Assembly: GCF_030814415.1 (NCBI RefSeq)
Contig: NZ_JAUSVB010000004.1
Span: forward strand, 62,001 to 126,000
DNA length: 64,000 nucleotides
Direction of reading: 5' to 3'
DNA from: Cellulomonas humilata
GTDB taxonomy: Bacteria; Actinomycetota; Actinomycetes; Actinomycetales; Cellulomonadaceae
Shown here one piece after another: positions 35,129 through 43,090 of this stretch. Both the position numbers and the translations under genes were made by a program. Within the stretch, counting starts at the first letter, position 1. Each line of letters begins with the position of its first letter. The notes beneath the pieces are model-generated. The model was not told the DNA's origin. It did not search any database and saw only the letters and a list, made by a program, of their open reading frames with translations.

Positions 35129-36600
35129 CCACCACCGAAGAACCGCTCGCCACCACCCGCACGCACCTCGCGTGCGACATCCACGAGCTGCGGAGCCTGT
35201 TCCTGTTCGAGCACCTCAGCGACGAGCAGCTGCTCTGGCTGTGCGGGCACGGGCACGTCGAGCACGTCGAGCCCGGGGTGCTGTACCGCGAGGGCGACCC
35301 GGCGACGGACTTCTACGTGATGCTCGCGGGCTCGCTGGCCATGTACCGCCGCGTCGGCGCCGACGACGTCGAGATCGCCCGCACGGGCCAGGTCGGCGTG
35401 TACGCCGGCGCCTGGGGCGCCTACCTGGGCGACCGGGTGCCGCAGACGTACGCGCAGACGCTGCGCGTCCTGGAGCCGTCCCGGTACTACGTGCTCGCCG
35501 CCGCCGACTTCGCGTCGTTCATGACCGACTGGTTCCCCATGGCCGTGCACCTGCTGGAAGGGCTGTTCTTCGGCCAGCAGAGCTCGCAGGCCGCGACCGG
35601 TCAGCGCGAGCGGCTGCTCGCGCTGGGATCGCTGTCGGCCGGCCTCACGCACGAGCTCAACAACCCGGCGGCCGCTGCGACGCGAGCCACGGCGACCCTG
35701 CGCGAACGCGTCGCGGGGATGCGGCACAAGCTCGCGATCATCGCCTCCGGGCCGTACGACCGCGAGCAGCTCGCGCAGATCATCCACCTGCAGGAGAAGG
35801 CCGTCGCCGCACTCGCACGCACGCGAGCGTCCGACGTGGTCCCGACGGCGCTGGAGGTCTCCGACCTGGAGGACTCTCTCGGTGAGTGGATGGACGACCA
35901 CGACATCGCCGGCGGCTGGGAGCTCGCACCCAGCTTCGTCGCCGCCGGGCTGGGGACGCAGTGGCTCGACATGGTCGCGTCGTGCGTGGGCCCGGAGATC
36001 CTCGAGGGCGCCGTCCGGTGGCTCTCCTACACGCTCGAGACCGAGTCCCTGATGAACGAGGTCGAGGACGCGACCGGCCGGATCTCGGCGCTCGTCGGGG
36101 CCGCGAAGCAGTACTCGCAGATCGGGCGAGCACCGGACCAGACCGTCGACATCCACGAGCTCCTGGACAGCACCGTCACGATGCTCGAGCGGCAGCTGGG
36201 CGACGGGATCACCGTGGTCAAGGACTACGACCGCACCCTGCCCCCCATCCACGTGTTCGGCGCCGAGCTCAACCAGGTGTGGACCAACCTCATCGACAAC
36301 GCGGCCCAGGCGATGGACGGCGACGGGATCCTGACTCTCACCACCCGGCGCGTCGACGACTGGCTCGAGGTCGAGGTCGCCGACACCGGCCCCGGTATCC
36401 CGGACGGCGTCGTCGACCGGATCTTCGAGCCGTTCTTCACCACCAAGCCCGTCGGCTCCGGGACCGGCCTCGGGCTCGACATCTCGTGGCGGATCGTCGT
36501 CGGCAAGCACCACGGCGACCTGACCGTCACCTCCGTGCCGGGCGACACGCGCTTCCTCGTCCGGCTGCCCTACTCCCCGACGGAAGGACCCACCCCATGA
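35125..36600 (+). CDS. Soluble histidine kinase with cyclic-nucleotide-binding-like sensor domain
   Basis: A 491-residue protein without membrane segments. Residues about 20-140 form a cNMP-binding-type domain ([40 protein letters not shown]). The kinase core follows, with the phospho-accepting His176 in [11 protein letters not shown] and the ATPase boxes [19 protein letters not shown] and [10 protein letters not shown] long helical insert lies between H-box and N-box. GTG at 35125 overlaps the stop of the receiver-flavoprotein gene, so they likely form a two-component pair. The ligand is not predictable; the typical cAMP phosphate-binding Arg motif is not obvious. Confidence 0.9.
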   Translation: MTTTEEPLATTRTHLACDIHELRSLFLFEHLSDEQLLWLCGHGHVEHVEPGVLYREGDPATDFYVMLAGSLAMYRRVGADDVEIARTGQVGVYAGAWGAYLGDRVPQTYAQTLRVLEPSRYYVLAAADFASFMTDWFPMAVHLLEGLFFGQQSSQAATGQRERLLALGSLSAGLTHELNNPAAAATRATATLRERVAGMRHKLAIIASGPYDREQLAQIIHLQEKAVAALARTRASDVVPTALEVSDLEDSLGEWMDDHDIAGGWELAPSFVAAGLGTQWLDMVASCVGPEILEGAVRWLSYTLETESLMNEVEDATGRISALVGAAKQYSQIGRAPDQTVDIHELLDSTVTMLERQLGDGITVVKDYDRTLPPIHVFGAELNQVWTNLIDNAAQAMDGDGILTLTTRRVDDWLEVEVADTGPGIPDGVVDRIFEPFFTTKPVGSGTGLGLDISWRIVVGKHHGDLTVTSVPGDTRFLVRLPYSPTEGPTP

Positions 36601-36941
36601 CGCAGACCACCATCGACCCGACCGTTCCGCCGAGCGGGACCGGGTGTCTCGAGTGCGACGCCACCGACGGCTGGTGGTTCCACCTGCGCCGCTGCGCCAC
36701 CTGCGGTCACGTGGGCTGCTGCGACACCTCACCGTCGCAGCACGCGACTGCGCACTTCCGGGCGACGGGCCACCCCGTGGTGCGGACGTTCGAGCCCGGC
36801 GAGGACTGGTTCTGGGACTACGCGGCCGACGACTACACGCAGGGCCCGGCGCTCGCGGACCCGGAGCACCGGCCCTTCGACCAGACGGTGCCGGGCCCGG
36901 CCGGTCGCGTCCCCGACGACTGGCGCCGGCGCCTGCACTGA
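36597..36941 (+). CDS. UBP-type zinc finger protein
   Basis: A 114-residue protein that is mostly a ubiquitin-hydrolase-type zinc finger: GCLECDATDGWWFHLRRC, then CGHVGCCDTSPSQHATAHF and HPVVRTFEPGEDWFW. The Cys and His ligands are all present. In eukaryotes this fold binds the free C-terminal GlyGly of ubiquitin; no ubiquitin is expected here, so the bacterial ligand is open. ATG at 36597 overlaps the kinase stop (ATGA), completing a three-gene coupled unit. Confidence 0.92.
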   Translation: MTQTTIDPTVPPSGTGCLECDATDGWWFHLRRCATCGHVGCCDTSPSQHATAHFRATGHPVVRTFEPGEDWFWDYAADDYTQGPALADPEHRPFDQTVPGPAGRVPDDWRRRLH

Positions 36942-36994
36942 CGCCCTCGACAGGCCCTGAACCGGATCCTGACATACGCTGCGGGTCCCATCAG

Positions 36995-37014
36995 GCCGGG
37001 TATTCACGCCCGGC
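36995..37014 (+). terminator. Hairpin GCCGGG/CCCGGC after the UBP gene
   Basis: Six-base arms around an 8-base loop, about 54 bases after the stop and 70 bases before the next gene. A weak terminator or leader hairpin; the 141-base gap otherwise shows no gene. Confidence 0.4.
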
Positions 37015-37082
37015 GGTACCGGGTTCAGCCACGAGCCCACGGAGAGCTCCCGCCCCGACCCCGGGGCGCTGCGGAGGACGTC

Positions 37083-38087
37083 GTGCCCACCCCCACCACT
37101 CCCAGACCCGCCCAGGTCGGCCGCTTCCAGTACACGGCGTCCACGGGCCGCTGGCGATGGTCCGACGGGATGTTCCAGATCCACGGCATGGCCCCGGGCG
37201 AGGTCGTGCCGACCCTGGCGATCATGTCGCGGCACATCCACCCCGAGGACCGGGGCCGGGTGCTGGACACCCTCGGGCAGTGCGGCGTCGACGGCCGGCC
37301 GTTCGGGTGCCAGTACCGCCTGGTCGACCTGCTCGGCGCGGAACGGTCCGTGACGCTCACCGGCGCGGGCGACGCGGGCGACGACACGCTCCGCACCGTG
37401 TCCGGCTTCCTCGTGGACATCACGGCCGCCCAGCGGGACGCCGTCGCGCACCAGGTCAACGAGGAGCTGACGCAGGCGCTGCGCTCGCACGCCGTGATCG
37501 ACCAGGCCAAGGGTGCCTTCATGCTCGGCTACGGGATCGACGGCGACGCGGCGTTCGAGCTGCTGCGGTGGGGATCGCAGCAGCGCAACGTCCGACTCCT
37601 GACCCTCGCAGAGCGGCTCGTCGCCGCGGTCGAGTCCGGCGGCGGGCTCGGCTCGGACACGCGGCAGCGCCTCGACGACTTCTACTTCGCGAGCCTCACG
37701 GACGGCGCGCCGGAGCCACCCGCCGGGCGGACGGGCCCGGGTCTCGACGTCACCTTCGACACGACGGGCGACGTGCCCATCGTCCGGGTCGAGGGACCGG
37801 TCGACCTCGCGACCGCGCACGACCTCACCGCGGCGGTCACCCAGCTCATGATCAAGGCGCGTGAGGTGGGCGCGATGGTCGTCGACCTGCGGCAGGTGAC
37901 GCACCTCGGCTCGGTCGGCGTCTCGGCCCTGAGCGCCGCCCACCGGCGGAGCGGGGCTGCAGGTGTGAAGATGCGTATCGTGCTCTCCCCCGGGACCAGC
38001 CTCGGGCTGGCCGGAGCGCACGGCCTGGACGTCATCATCGCCCCCGCGGGTGCGTCGGCGCTGGACCAGACCGTCCCGACCAGCTGA
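37083..38087 (+). CDS. PAS-ANTAR-STAS fusion regulator
   Basis: A 334-residue protein. Residues about 10-120 are a PAS_3 domain (WRWSDGMFQIHGMAPGE, HPEDRGRV). Residues about 135-190 are an ANTAR RNA-binding domain (HAVIDQAKGAFMLGYGI, then AFELLRWGSQQRN). Residues about 220-330 are a STAS anti-sigma-antagonist domain (VVDLRQVTHLGSVGVSAL). ANTAR domains bind paired hairpins to prevent termination; STAS domains bind anti-sigma kinases. Joining both suggests one sensor that can act on RNA and on a sigma-factor partner switch. GTG at 37083. Followed after 13 bases by a SpoIIE-type gene. Confidence 0.9.
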   Translation: MPTPTTPRPAQVGRFQYTASTGRWRWSDGMFQIHGMAPGEVVPTLAIMSRHIHPEDRGRVLDTLGQCGVDGRPFGCQYRLVDLLGAERSVTLTGAGDAGDDTLRTVSGFLVDITAAQRDAVAHQVNEELTQALRSHAVIDQAKGAFMLGYGIDGDAAFELLRWGSQQRNVRLLTLAERLVAAVESGGGLGSDTRQRLDDFYFASLTDGAPEPPAGRTGPGLDVTFDTTGDVPIVRVEGPVDLATAHDLTAAVTQLMIKAREVGAMVVDLRQVTHLGSVGVSALSAAHRRSGAAGVKMRIVLSPGTSLGLAGAHGLDVIIAPAGASALDQTVPTS

Positions 38088-38100
38088 GGAGGCGCCCAGG

Positions 38101-40017
38101 ATGGCGAGCGACGGGTTCGTCGACGAGGCCGCCGTCCTGCGGGCGTTCGACGACTCCCCCGGCATCCAGATCGTCGTGCGCGCCCCCGAGCTGCGCATCG
38201 TCGCGGCCAACCGGGGCGCCCGCGAGGTCCTGCAACGTGGCCACCTGGTCGGCGTGCAGCTGCAGGACCTACGCGATCCCGGGATCCAGACCATCGTGAC
38301 GGCCCTGTCCGAGGTGGTCCGCACGGGCACGCGGTTCCACGAGGACGCGATCCCCGTGGTGGCCGACTGGTCCGACCCCTCGTCCGGTCTGTGGGTCGAC
38401 CTGCAGGTCACCCCGTGGCGGGACGAGTCGGGAGCGCTGCTCGGTGCGATCGCCGCCGGCGTCGACGTCACCGCGCGGGTGCGTGCTGCGAACCTCGAGC
38501 GCACAGGCGCAGCCACCGCCGACGAGCGGCTGGCCCGTGCCCGCGAGGTCGTGCTGCGCCTGCAGGGTGCGCTGCTCCCGTCGACCGTCCCCCTGCTGCC
38601 GCGCGTGGACGTCGCGGCGTCGTACCTGGTGGCCGGGCTGGAGCAGGCGGCGGGCGGGGACTGGTTCGACTCGGCGACCCTCCCGGACGGGCGTGTGTCC
38701 CTGACCGTGGGCGACGTCGTGGGGCACGGCGTCGAGGCGTCCGCGATCATGAGCCAGCTGCGCGCCGTCCTGGCTGCCCGCCTGCTCGAGGGCGCCGGCA
38801 TCCTGGACGCGCTCGACGCCGTGGAGGCCTTCGCGGGCCGGGTCTCCGGCGCCTTCGCGGCCACCCTCTGCGTCGCGCTCCTCGACCCGCACTCCGGCGA
38901 CCTCGAGTACGCCACCCGCGGGCACCCGGCGCCCCTCGTCGTCGGTCCGGACGGTGCCCGGATCCTGCCCACCACGGGCGACGGGCCGCTCGGCTCGCGG
39001 ACCGAGGGCCGCATCTCGACCACCCGCCTGCGGGACGGGGACGCGATCGTCCTGTTCACCGACGGTCTGGTCGAGAACCCGCACCGACCGCTGCGCGAGG
39101 GCGTGGCGGTGCTCGAGGCCACCGCCGTCGACGCCTACCGGGGGACGTCGGGCGCGCTGAGCTCCAACCCCTCGGTGGCGAGCCGGATCTGCCAGCACGT
39201 GCCTGCGGTCCTCACCGACGGGGGCTTCACCGACGACGTGACCGTCCTGGCCGCCCACCGCCGCGCCGCTCCCGCGCCCCTGAGCCTCGCCGTGCCCGCC
39301 CAGCCGGGTCAGCTCGCCGACGTCCGCGGGGCGGTCGACGGCTGGTGCCGCGGTGTCGGCCTCGGTACGCGCGACCGTGCCGCGCTCGTCCTGGGCGTCA
39401 GCGAGGTCATGGCCAACGCGGTCGAGCACGCGTACCGGGACGCACCGGAGGGCGAGAGCGGCGTCGTCGAGATCGATGCGAGGATCCGCGACGACGCGAT
39501 CATCGAGGTCGTCGTCCGGGACCACGGACGCTGGCGGGAGCCGGACGTGGACCCCGGTGAGCGGGGACGCGGCTTCAGCATGATGGCGTCCGCGGGGCTG
39601 CAGGTGGGGGTCCAGACGGCGTCCGACGGCACGACCGTGACCTTGGAGTGCCCCGCCCGTCGCCCCGCTCCCGTCGACCAGGCCGATGTCGTCGTCGGCG
39701 GCGGCGCCCGCGACAGGGCACCCCTGGCGGTCCGCACCGACCGGACCGACTCCCACGTCGTGCACGTCGGTGGGGCCGTCGACCACCGCGCCGCGGCGGC
39801 GCAGGTGCAGGCGGAGATCCTCCGGCTCTCCCGCAACGGGCTGGTGCCTGTCACGATCGACCTGCGCGACGTCGTGCACCTCGGCAGCGCCGGCGTCCGG
39901 GTCCTCGAGTCGCTCCTGCTGACGATCGACCGCCTCCAGGTCATCGCGCCCGCCGGCACGCCCGCGGCGCAGACCCTGGAGGTGGCGGGCACGCCATTCG
40001 TCTCGTCGAACGGCTGA
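38101..40017 (+). CDS. PAS-SpoIIE phosphatase-HATPase-STAS fusion protein
   Basis: A 638-residue soluble protein. It has an N-terminal PAS (about 10-125), a PP2C/SpoIIE phosphatase (about 160-385: GGDWFDSATLPDGRVSLTVG, VVGHGVEASAIMSQLR, FTDDVTVLA), an RsbW-like kinase/ATPase (about 395-520: VSEVMANAVEHAYRD, VVRDHGRW, RGRGFSMM) and a C-terminal STAS (about 545-638: LRDVVHLGSAGVRVLE). A complete partner-switch set, phosphatase, kinase and antagonist, is thus in one chain. GAGGAGG precedes ATG 38101. It probably works with the adjacent PAS-ANTAR-STAS protein; the sigma factor controlled is not identified. Confidence 0.9.
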   Translation: MASDGFVDEAAVLRAFDDSPGIQIVVRAPELRIVAANRGAREVLQRGHLVGVQLQDLRDPGIQTIVTALSEVVRTGTRFHEDAIPVVADWSDPSSGLWVDLQVTPWRDESGALLGAIAAGVDVTARVRAANLERTGAATADERLARAREVVLRLQGALLPSTVPLLPRVDVAASYLVAGLEQAAGGDWFDSATLPDGRVSLTVGDVVGHGVEASAIMSQLRAVLAARLLEGAGILDALDAVEAFAGRVSGAFAATLCVALLDPHSGDLEYATRGHPAPLVVGPDGARILPTTGDGPLGSRTEGRISTTRLRDGDAIVLFTDGLVENPHRPLREGVAVLEATAVDAYRGTSGALSSNPSVASRICQHVPAVLTDGGFTDDVTVLAAHRRAAPAPLSLAVPAQPGQLADVRGAVDGWCRGVGLGTRDRAALVLGVSEVMANAVEHAYRDAPEGESGVVEIDARIRDDAIIEVVVRDHGRWREPDVDPGERGRGFSMMASAGLQVGVQTASDGTTVTLECPARRPAPVDQADVVVGGGARDRAPLAVRTDRTDSHVVHVGGAVDHRAAAAQVQAEILRLSRNGLVPVTIDLRDVVHLGSAGVRVLESLLLTIDRLQVIAPAGTPAAQTLEVAGTPFVSSNG

Positions 40018-40033
40018 TCCGGCGCGAACCGGG

Positions 40034-40756
40034 TCAGGTCTGCGCGGCAGCCAGGGCGGCGTCGGAACCCTGCACCCGGATCTCCACACGCCGGATCGTG
40101 TCCGTGACGATGCTCGACGACGCACCGAGCCCCCGTGCGCCGGTCGCACCCCCGGTCCAGGTCGCGACGACCGTGCTCGTACCCTCGTCGTCGACGAGCA
40201 CGAGCTCGTACGTCGGCAGCGTGGCGTAGGGCCCCGACTCCGACGGGTACCGGCACTCCCAGTCGATCCGGGTGCCCCAGCGCTTCTCCTGCAGCGTGAG
40301 GTCCGCACTGACCGCGGCAGCGCCGACCGGCTCCAGCTGCAGCTCCGTGACCTGCGAGGACGACGACGGGGCGGCCACCGGGGTCCCGGTCGGACGTCCG
40401 AGCAGCACACCGGCGACCCCGCCGAGCACCAGCAGCGCCGCCGCCGCGCTCGCCAGCAGGGCGGTGCGTCGCCGGCGGTCCCGCTGCACGGCGCGGGCCA
40501 CGGAGGCCAGCTCGACCACCTCGGCGGTCGGGGCGCCACCCAGGGCGGTCGCCTCGTCGGCCGGCACCATCCGCAGCAGCCCGGGCATCCCCGCCAGCTC
40601 GGCGACGGCCGCACGGCACGCGGCGCAGGTGCGCATGTGGTCCTCGAACTCGCGGCGGTCCGCGGGATCCAGCGACCCGAGGACGTAGGCCGCGTCCCAC
40701 TCGCGGAACGGGTCCACGCCCGCCGCCCGCTGGTCGTCCGTGTCGCGGCCGGTCAT
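40034..40756 (-). CDS. Membrane anti-sigma factor (zinc-binding HC2/RskA type)
   Basis: A 240-residue single-pass membrane protein. The N-terminal cytoplasmic part has the zf-HC2 motif H-x3-C-x2-C in EDHMRTCAACRAAV. A membrane helix lies at about residues 97-118 (ALLASAAAALLVLGGVAGVLL), and an extracytoplasmic domain of about 115 residues follows. It should bind the ECF sigma factor encoded immediately upstream (ATGA overlap) and release it on an envelope or redox signal. The HCC motif makes zinc or thiol sensing possible. Confidence 0.9.
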   Translation of the reverse strand: MTGRDTDDQRAAGVDPFREWDAAYVLGSLDPADRREFEDHMRTCAACRAAVAELAGMPGLLRMVPADEATALGGAPTAEVVELASVARAVQRDRRRRTALLASAAAALLVLGGVAGVLLGRPTGTPVAAPSSSSQVTELQLEPVGAAAVSADLTLQEKRWGTRIDWECRYPSESGPYATLPTYELVLVDDEGTSTVVATWTGGATGARGLGASSSIVTDTIRRVEIRVQGSDAALAAAQT

Positions 40757-41259
40757 GCCGAGACTCCTCTCTCCTGGAGCGCGAGCCGCAGCGCGCGCAG
40801 CGCGTAGTGCATCCGGGACTTCACGGTCCCCTCCGGTATCTGGTGCTCGCGAGCCAGCTCGGCGACGGACCGTCCGCCGTAGTAGGCGCCGACCACCACC
40901 GCCCGGTGCTCGGGCGTCAGCTCCTCCAGCGCGTCCGCGACCAACCAGCTGTCGAGGACCGCCTGGGAGGCGTCGGGCTGCGGCGTGTCGGGAGTCGTGT
41001 CCGTGGTGCGCTCACGCGCGTGGCGTGCGCTGCGGCGGTCGTCGATCACGAGGTTGCGGACCACCGTGTACAGCCACGCCCGCGTCGCCCCCTCCTCGCG
41101 CGCGAGCACCTCCGGATGCTTCCACGCCCGTACCATCGCCTCCTGCACCACGTCCTCGGCGAGCGCATGGTCACCGGTGAGGCGCACGACGTAGCTCTGC
41201 AGGGGACGCGCGTAAGCCTGGTGGAGAGCGCGCAGGAGCGCGTCGGGTTCCTGGGCCAC
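40753..41259 (-). CDS. ECF sigma factor (SigL/SigK-like)
   Basis: A 168-residue sigma factor. Region 2 has HQAYARPLQSYVVRLTGDHA, LAEDVVQEAMVRAWKHPEVL and RAWLYTVVRNLVIDDRRS. Region 4 has LTPEHRAVVVGAYYGGRSVA and IPEGTVKSRMHYALRALR. It resembles the SigL/SigK group of actinobacteria. GTG at 41259 is chosen because GAGGAGG precedes it at good spacing; longer frames run through the promoter region. Its own promoter has a SigL-like TGAACC -35 element, so it is probably autoregulated. The anti-sigma gene overlaps its stop. Confidence 0.9.
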   Translation of the reverse strand: MAQEPDALLRALHQAYARPLQSYVVRLTGDHALAEDVVQEAMVRAWKHPEVLAREEGATRAWLYTVVRNLVIDDRRSARHARERTTDTTPDTPQPDASQAVLDSWLVADALEELTPEHRAVVVGAYYGGRSVAELAREHQIPEGTVKSRMHYALRALRLALQERGVSA

Positions 41260-41296
41260 GCCGCCTCCTCGCCCGTCGTCCGTGGGTCCTACCTCG

Positions 41297-41324
41297 TCAA
41301 CGATGCACCCCGGCATCAGGTTCA
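41297..41324 (-). promoter_or_regulatory. Predicted SigL-like promoter of the sigma factor operon
   Basis: On the minus strand TGAACC (41319-41324) is followed by 16 bases and CGTTGA (41297-41302). This fits the TGAACC-N16-CGT pattern I recall for mycobacterial SigL. Transcription would start about 30 bases before the sigma gene. Confidence 0.7.
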
Positions 41325-41332
41325 CCTCGCGG

Positions 41333-41360
41333 TGAACCCGGGAGTCGGCGGCCTCGTAGT
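41333..41360 (+). promoter_or_regulatory. Predicted SigL-like promoter of the lipoprotein gene
   Basis: TGAACC (41333-41338), a 16-base spacer and CGTAGT (41355-41360) face toward the lipoprotein. The two divergent -35 elements form the perfect inverted repeat GGTTCACCTCGCGGTGAACC (41319-41338). Confidence 0.7.
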
Positions 41361-41412
41361 CCCTCGTAGCAGGTCCCGGGGGCGGGACCGGCACCCACCA
41401 GAGGAGATCATC

Positions 41413-41919
41413 GTGCGACGGACAATCCTGTACTCGATCACCGCGCTCGTGGCTGCGGCCACCCTCACCGCCTGCGGAGGCGGTTCCGACGACGACACGC
41501 CGGAAGCCGCGGGCGACGCGACCAGCGCCGAGGAGTCCCCGGCGGAGTCGCCGGCGGAGGAGATGTCGACCGACCTCGCGACGGCCGAGACCTCGCTGGG
41601 CACGATCGTGGTCGACGGCAACGGCATGACCGCCTACTACTTCCTCAAGGACGTCAAGGACTCCGGCACCAGCGCCTGCTCGGGCGACTGCCTGACGGCC
41701 TGGCCGCCGATCACCTCGGAGTCCGACACCCCGACCGTCGAGGGCGTCACCGGCGAGGTCGGCACGATCACCGGCACCGACGGATCGACGCAGATCACCA
41801 TCGACGGGCGCCCGATCTACACGTTCGCCCAGGACACGGCGCCCGGAGACGTCAACGGCCAGGGTGTCAACGACGTCTGGTACGTCATCGCGCCCGACGG
41901 CACCGAGATCGACGACTGA
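41413..41919 (+). CDS. Secreted-repeat lipoprotein (COG4315/PF03640 type)
   Basis: A 168-residue exported lipoprotein. The signal peptide ends in a lipobox, TLTACGGGS, with lipidated Cys about residue 21. An acidic Glu/Ser/Pro spacer follows. Two repeats of the secreted-repeat family are visible: LGTIVVDGNGMTAYYFLKDV with CSGDCLTAWPPI, and STQITIDGRPIYTFAQD with NDVWYVIAPDG. The family is of unknown function. GTG at 41413 has GAGGAG upstream. Its promoter matches that of the divergent sigma operon, so it is a predicted target of that sigma factor. Confidence 0.9.
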   Translation: MRRTILYSITALVAAATLTACGGGSDDDTPEAAGDATSAEESPAESPAEEMSTDLATAETSLGTIVVDGNGMTAYYFLKDVKDSGTSACSGDCLTAWPPITSESDTPTVEGVTGEVGTITGTDGSTQITIDGRPIYTFAQDTAPGDVNGQGVNDVWYVIAPDGTEIDD

Positions 41920-41925
41920 CGCGCC

Positions 41926-41962
41926 GACCCGGACGGCGGTCGCGTCGGCCGTCGTCCGGGTC
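41926..41962. terminator. Bidirectional hairpin between lipoprotein and VOC genes
   Basis: GACCCGGACGGCGG pairs with CCGTCGTCCGGGTC with one mismatch, between convergent stops. Confidence 0.75.
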
Positions 41963-41974
41963 GTGCGCCGTCCG

Positions 41975-42373
41975 TCAGCCGAGGCCGTTGCGCGGGTCCG
42001 TCTCCACGTTGAGGACGTTCCCGTCGGGGTCGGCGAACCAGGCTGCGCTCATCGTGCCGTCGGTCAGGACACCGTCGGTCCAGGTCGCGTCGCCCGGCAG
42101 GTCGAACGTCTGGAACTGGATGCCGGCCGCTCGCAGCGCGGCAACCTCGGTGTCGAACGCGTCGGCGGACAGCTGGAAGGAGATCCCCGTCGCCTTGTTC
42201 GTGCCGGCGTAGGCGGACGGGTACACCAGGAAGCCGCCGTTGGACGTTCGATAGATGACGCCATCGGGGACCTCGGGGCCGCTGGTGAACCCCAGCGTCC
42301 CCTCGTAGAACTCCCGCGCCCGGTCCAGGTCGGTGACGGCGAGGACGGGGATGGCGGCGTGGTCGGCGAGCAT
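41975..42373 (-). CDS. VOC-family (glyoxalase-like) protein
   Basis: A 132-residue protein with paired beta-alpha-beta-beta-beta modules: IPVLAVTDLDRAREFYEGTL and LGFTSG at the N-terminus and AAWFADPDGNVLNVET at the C-terminus. The VOC superfamily covers lyases, dioxygenases and resistance proteins, and the substrate cannot be told. ATG at 42373 has GGGAGG upstream. It sits on the opposite strand between the lipoprotein and DUF6529 genes. Confidence 0.85.
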   Translation of the reverse strand: MLADHAAIPVLAVTDLDRAREFYEGTLGFTSGPEVPDGVIYRTSNGGFLVYPSAYAGTNKATGISFQLSADAFDTEVAALRAAGIQFQTFDLPGDATWTDGVLTDGTMSAAWFADPDGNVLNVETDPRNGLG

Positions 42374-42453
42374 GGTGCCTCCCGTGCGGGCCAGCCGTCC
42401 GTCGGCGGGCCGGCACCTCGACGCTAGAACCGTGGCGGACAACCGTCCAGGGC

Positions 42454-42473
42454 TGCTGCACATGTGTGCAGCA
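42454..42473. promoter_or_regulatory. 20-bp inverted repeat TGCTGCACA-TG-TGTGCAGCA
   Basis: Perfect 9-base arms around a 2-base centre, in the 150-base divergent space between the VOC and DUF6529 genes. Form and place suggest an operator for a dimeric repressor; the protein is unknown. Confidence 0.5.
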
Positions 42474-42523
42474 CCTCACCCGCAGGGGTTCCGCGCCCGT
42501 CCACCTCACGCCACCATCGACCT

Positions 42524-43090
42524 GTGAGCACCGACGCGCGTGCGCCCGACCGGCCGTCGCAGTGGGGGCTGGCCGTGCTGGGTGCGGTCGGCCTCGCCGT
42601 CGCGGCTGCGCTCGCCGCCTACGCCGAGGCGCACCCCGGCGACGGAGCCGCCCTCACGACCCTGGGTTTCAGCAGCCTGCTCCAGATGAAGGCGTGGCTG
42701 ACCACCGCCGCCGCGGCCCTCGTCGTCGTCCAGGTGCTGTCGGCCCTGGCGATGTGGGGTCGGCTCCCCGGGGTGCGCGACGCGCCCGCCTGGGTGTCCG
42801 GCCTGCACCGCTGGACCGGCACGGTCGCGTTCCTGCTGACGCTGCCGGTCGCCTTCCACTGCGTCTGGTCGCTCGGCTTCGAGGACTCGTCCACGCGGGT
42901 GCTGGTGCACTCGGTCGCCGGCTGCGTGCTGTACGGCGTGTTCGCCGCGAAGATGCTGGCCCTGCGCCTGCGCGGCCTGCCGTCCGGGACCGTGCCGGTG
43001 CTCGGCGGCCTCCTCGCCGGGGTCATCGTGGTCCTGTGGTTCAGCTCGGCGCTGTGGTTCTTCGGCCAGTCCGGGACGGTGAGCTACTGA
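42524..43090 (+). CDS. DUF6529 family membrane protein, b561-like
   Basis: A 188-residue protein with five hydrophobic segments. Histidines sit within or next to helices in a di-haem-like pattern: LHRWTGTVAF, LPVAFHCVWSLGF and VLVHSVAGCVLYG. This resembles cytochrome b561-type or ferric-reductase membrane cytochromes, so haem binding is inferred. GTG at 42524. Its stop overlaps the start of the Rieske gene (TGATG), giving direct coupling to a second redox protein. Confidence 0.8.
   Translation: MSTDARAPDRPSQWGLAVLGAVGLAVAAALAAYAEAHPGDGAALTTLGFSSLLQMKAWLTTAAAALVVVQVLSALAMWGRLPGVRDAPAWVSGLHRWTGTVAFLLTLPVAFHCVWSLGFEDSSTRVLVHSVAGCVLYGVFAAKMLALRLRGLPSGTVPVLGGLLAGVIVVLWFSSALWFFGQSGTVSY

Noticed and set aside
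36998..37003. GGGTAT as the -10 element of a SigB/SigF-type promoter for the partner-switch genes
   Set aside because: No matching GTTT-like -35 element at 14-16 bases upstream, and the sequence is part of a hairpin.
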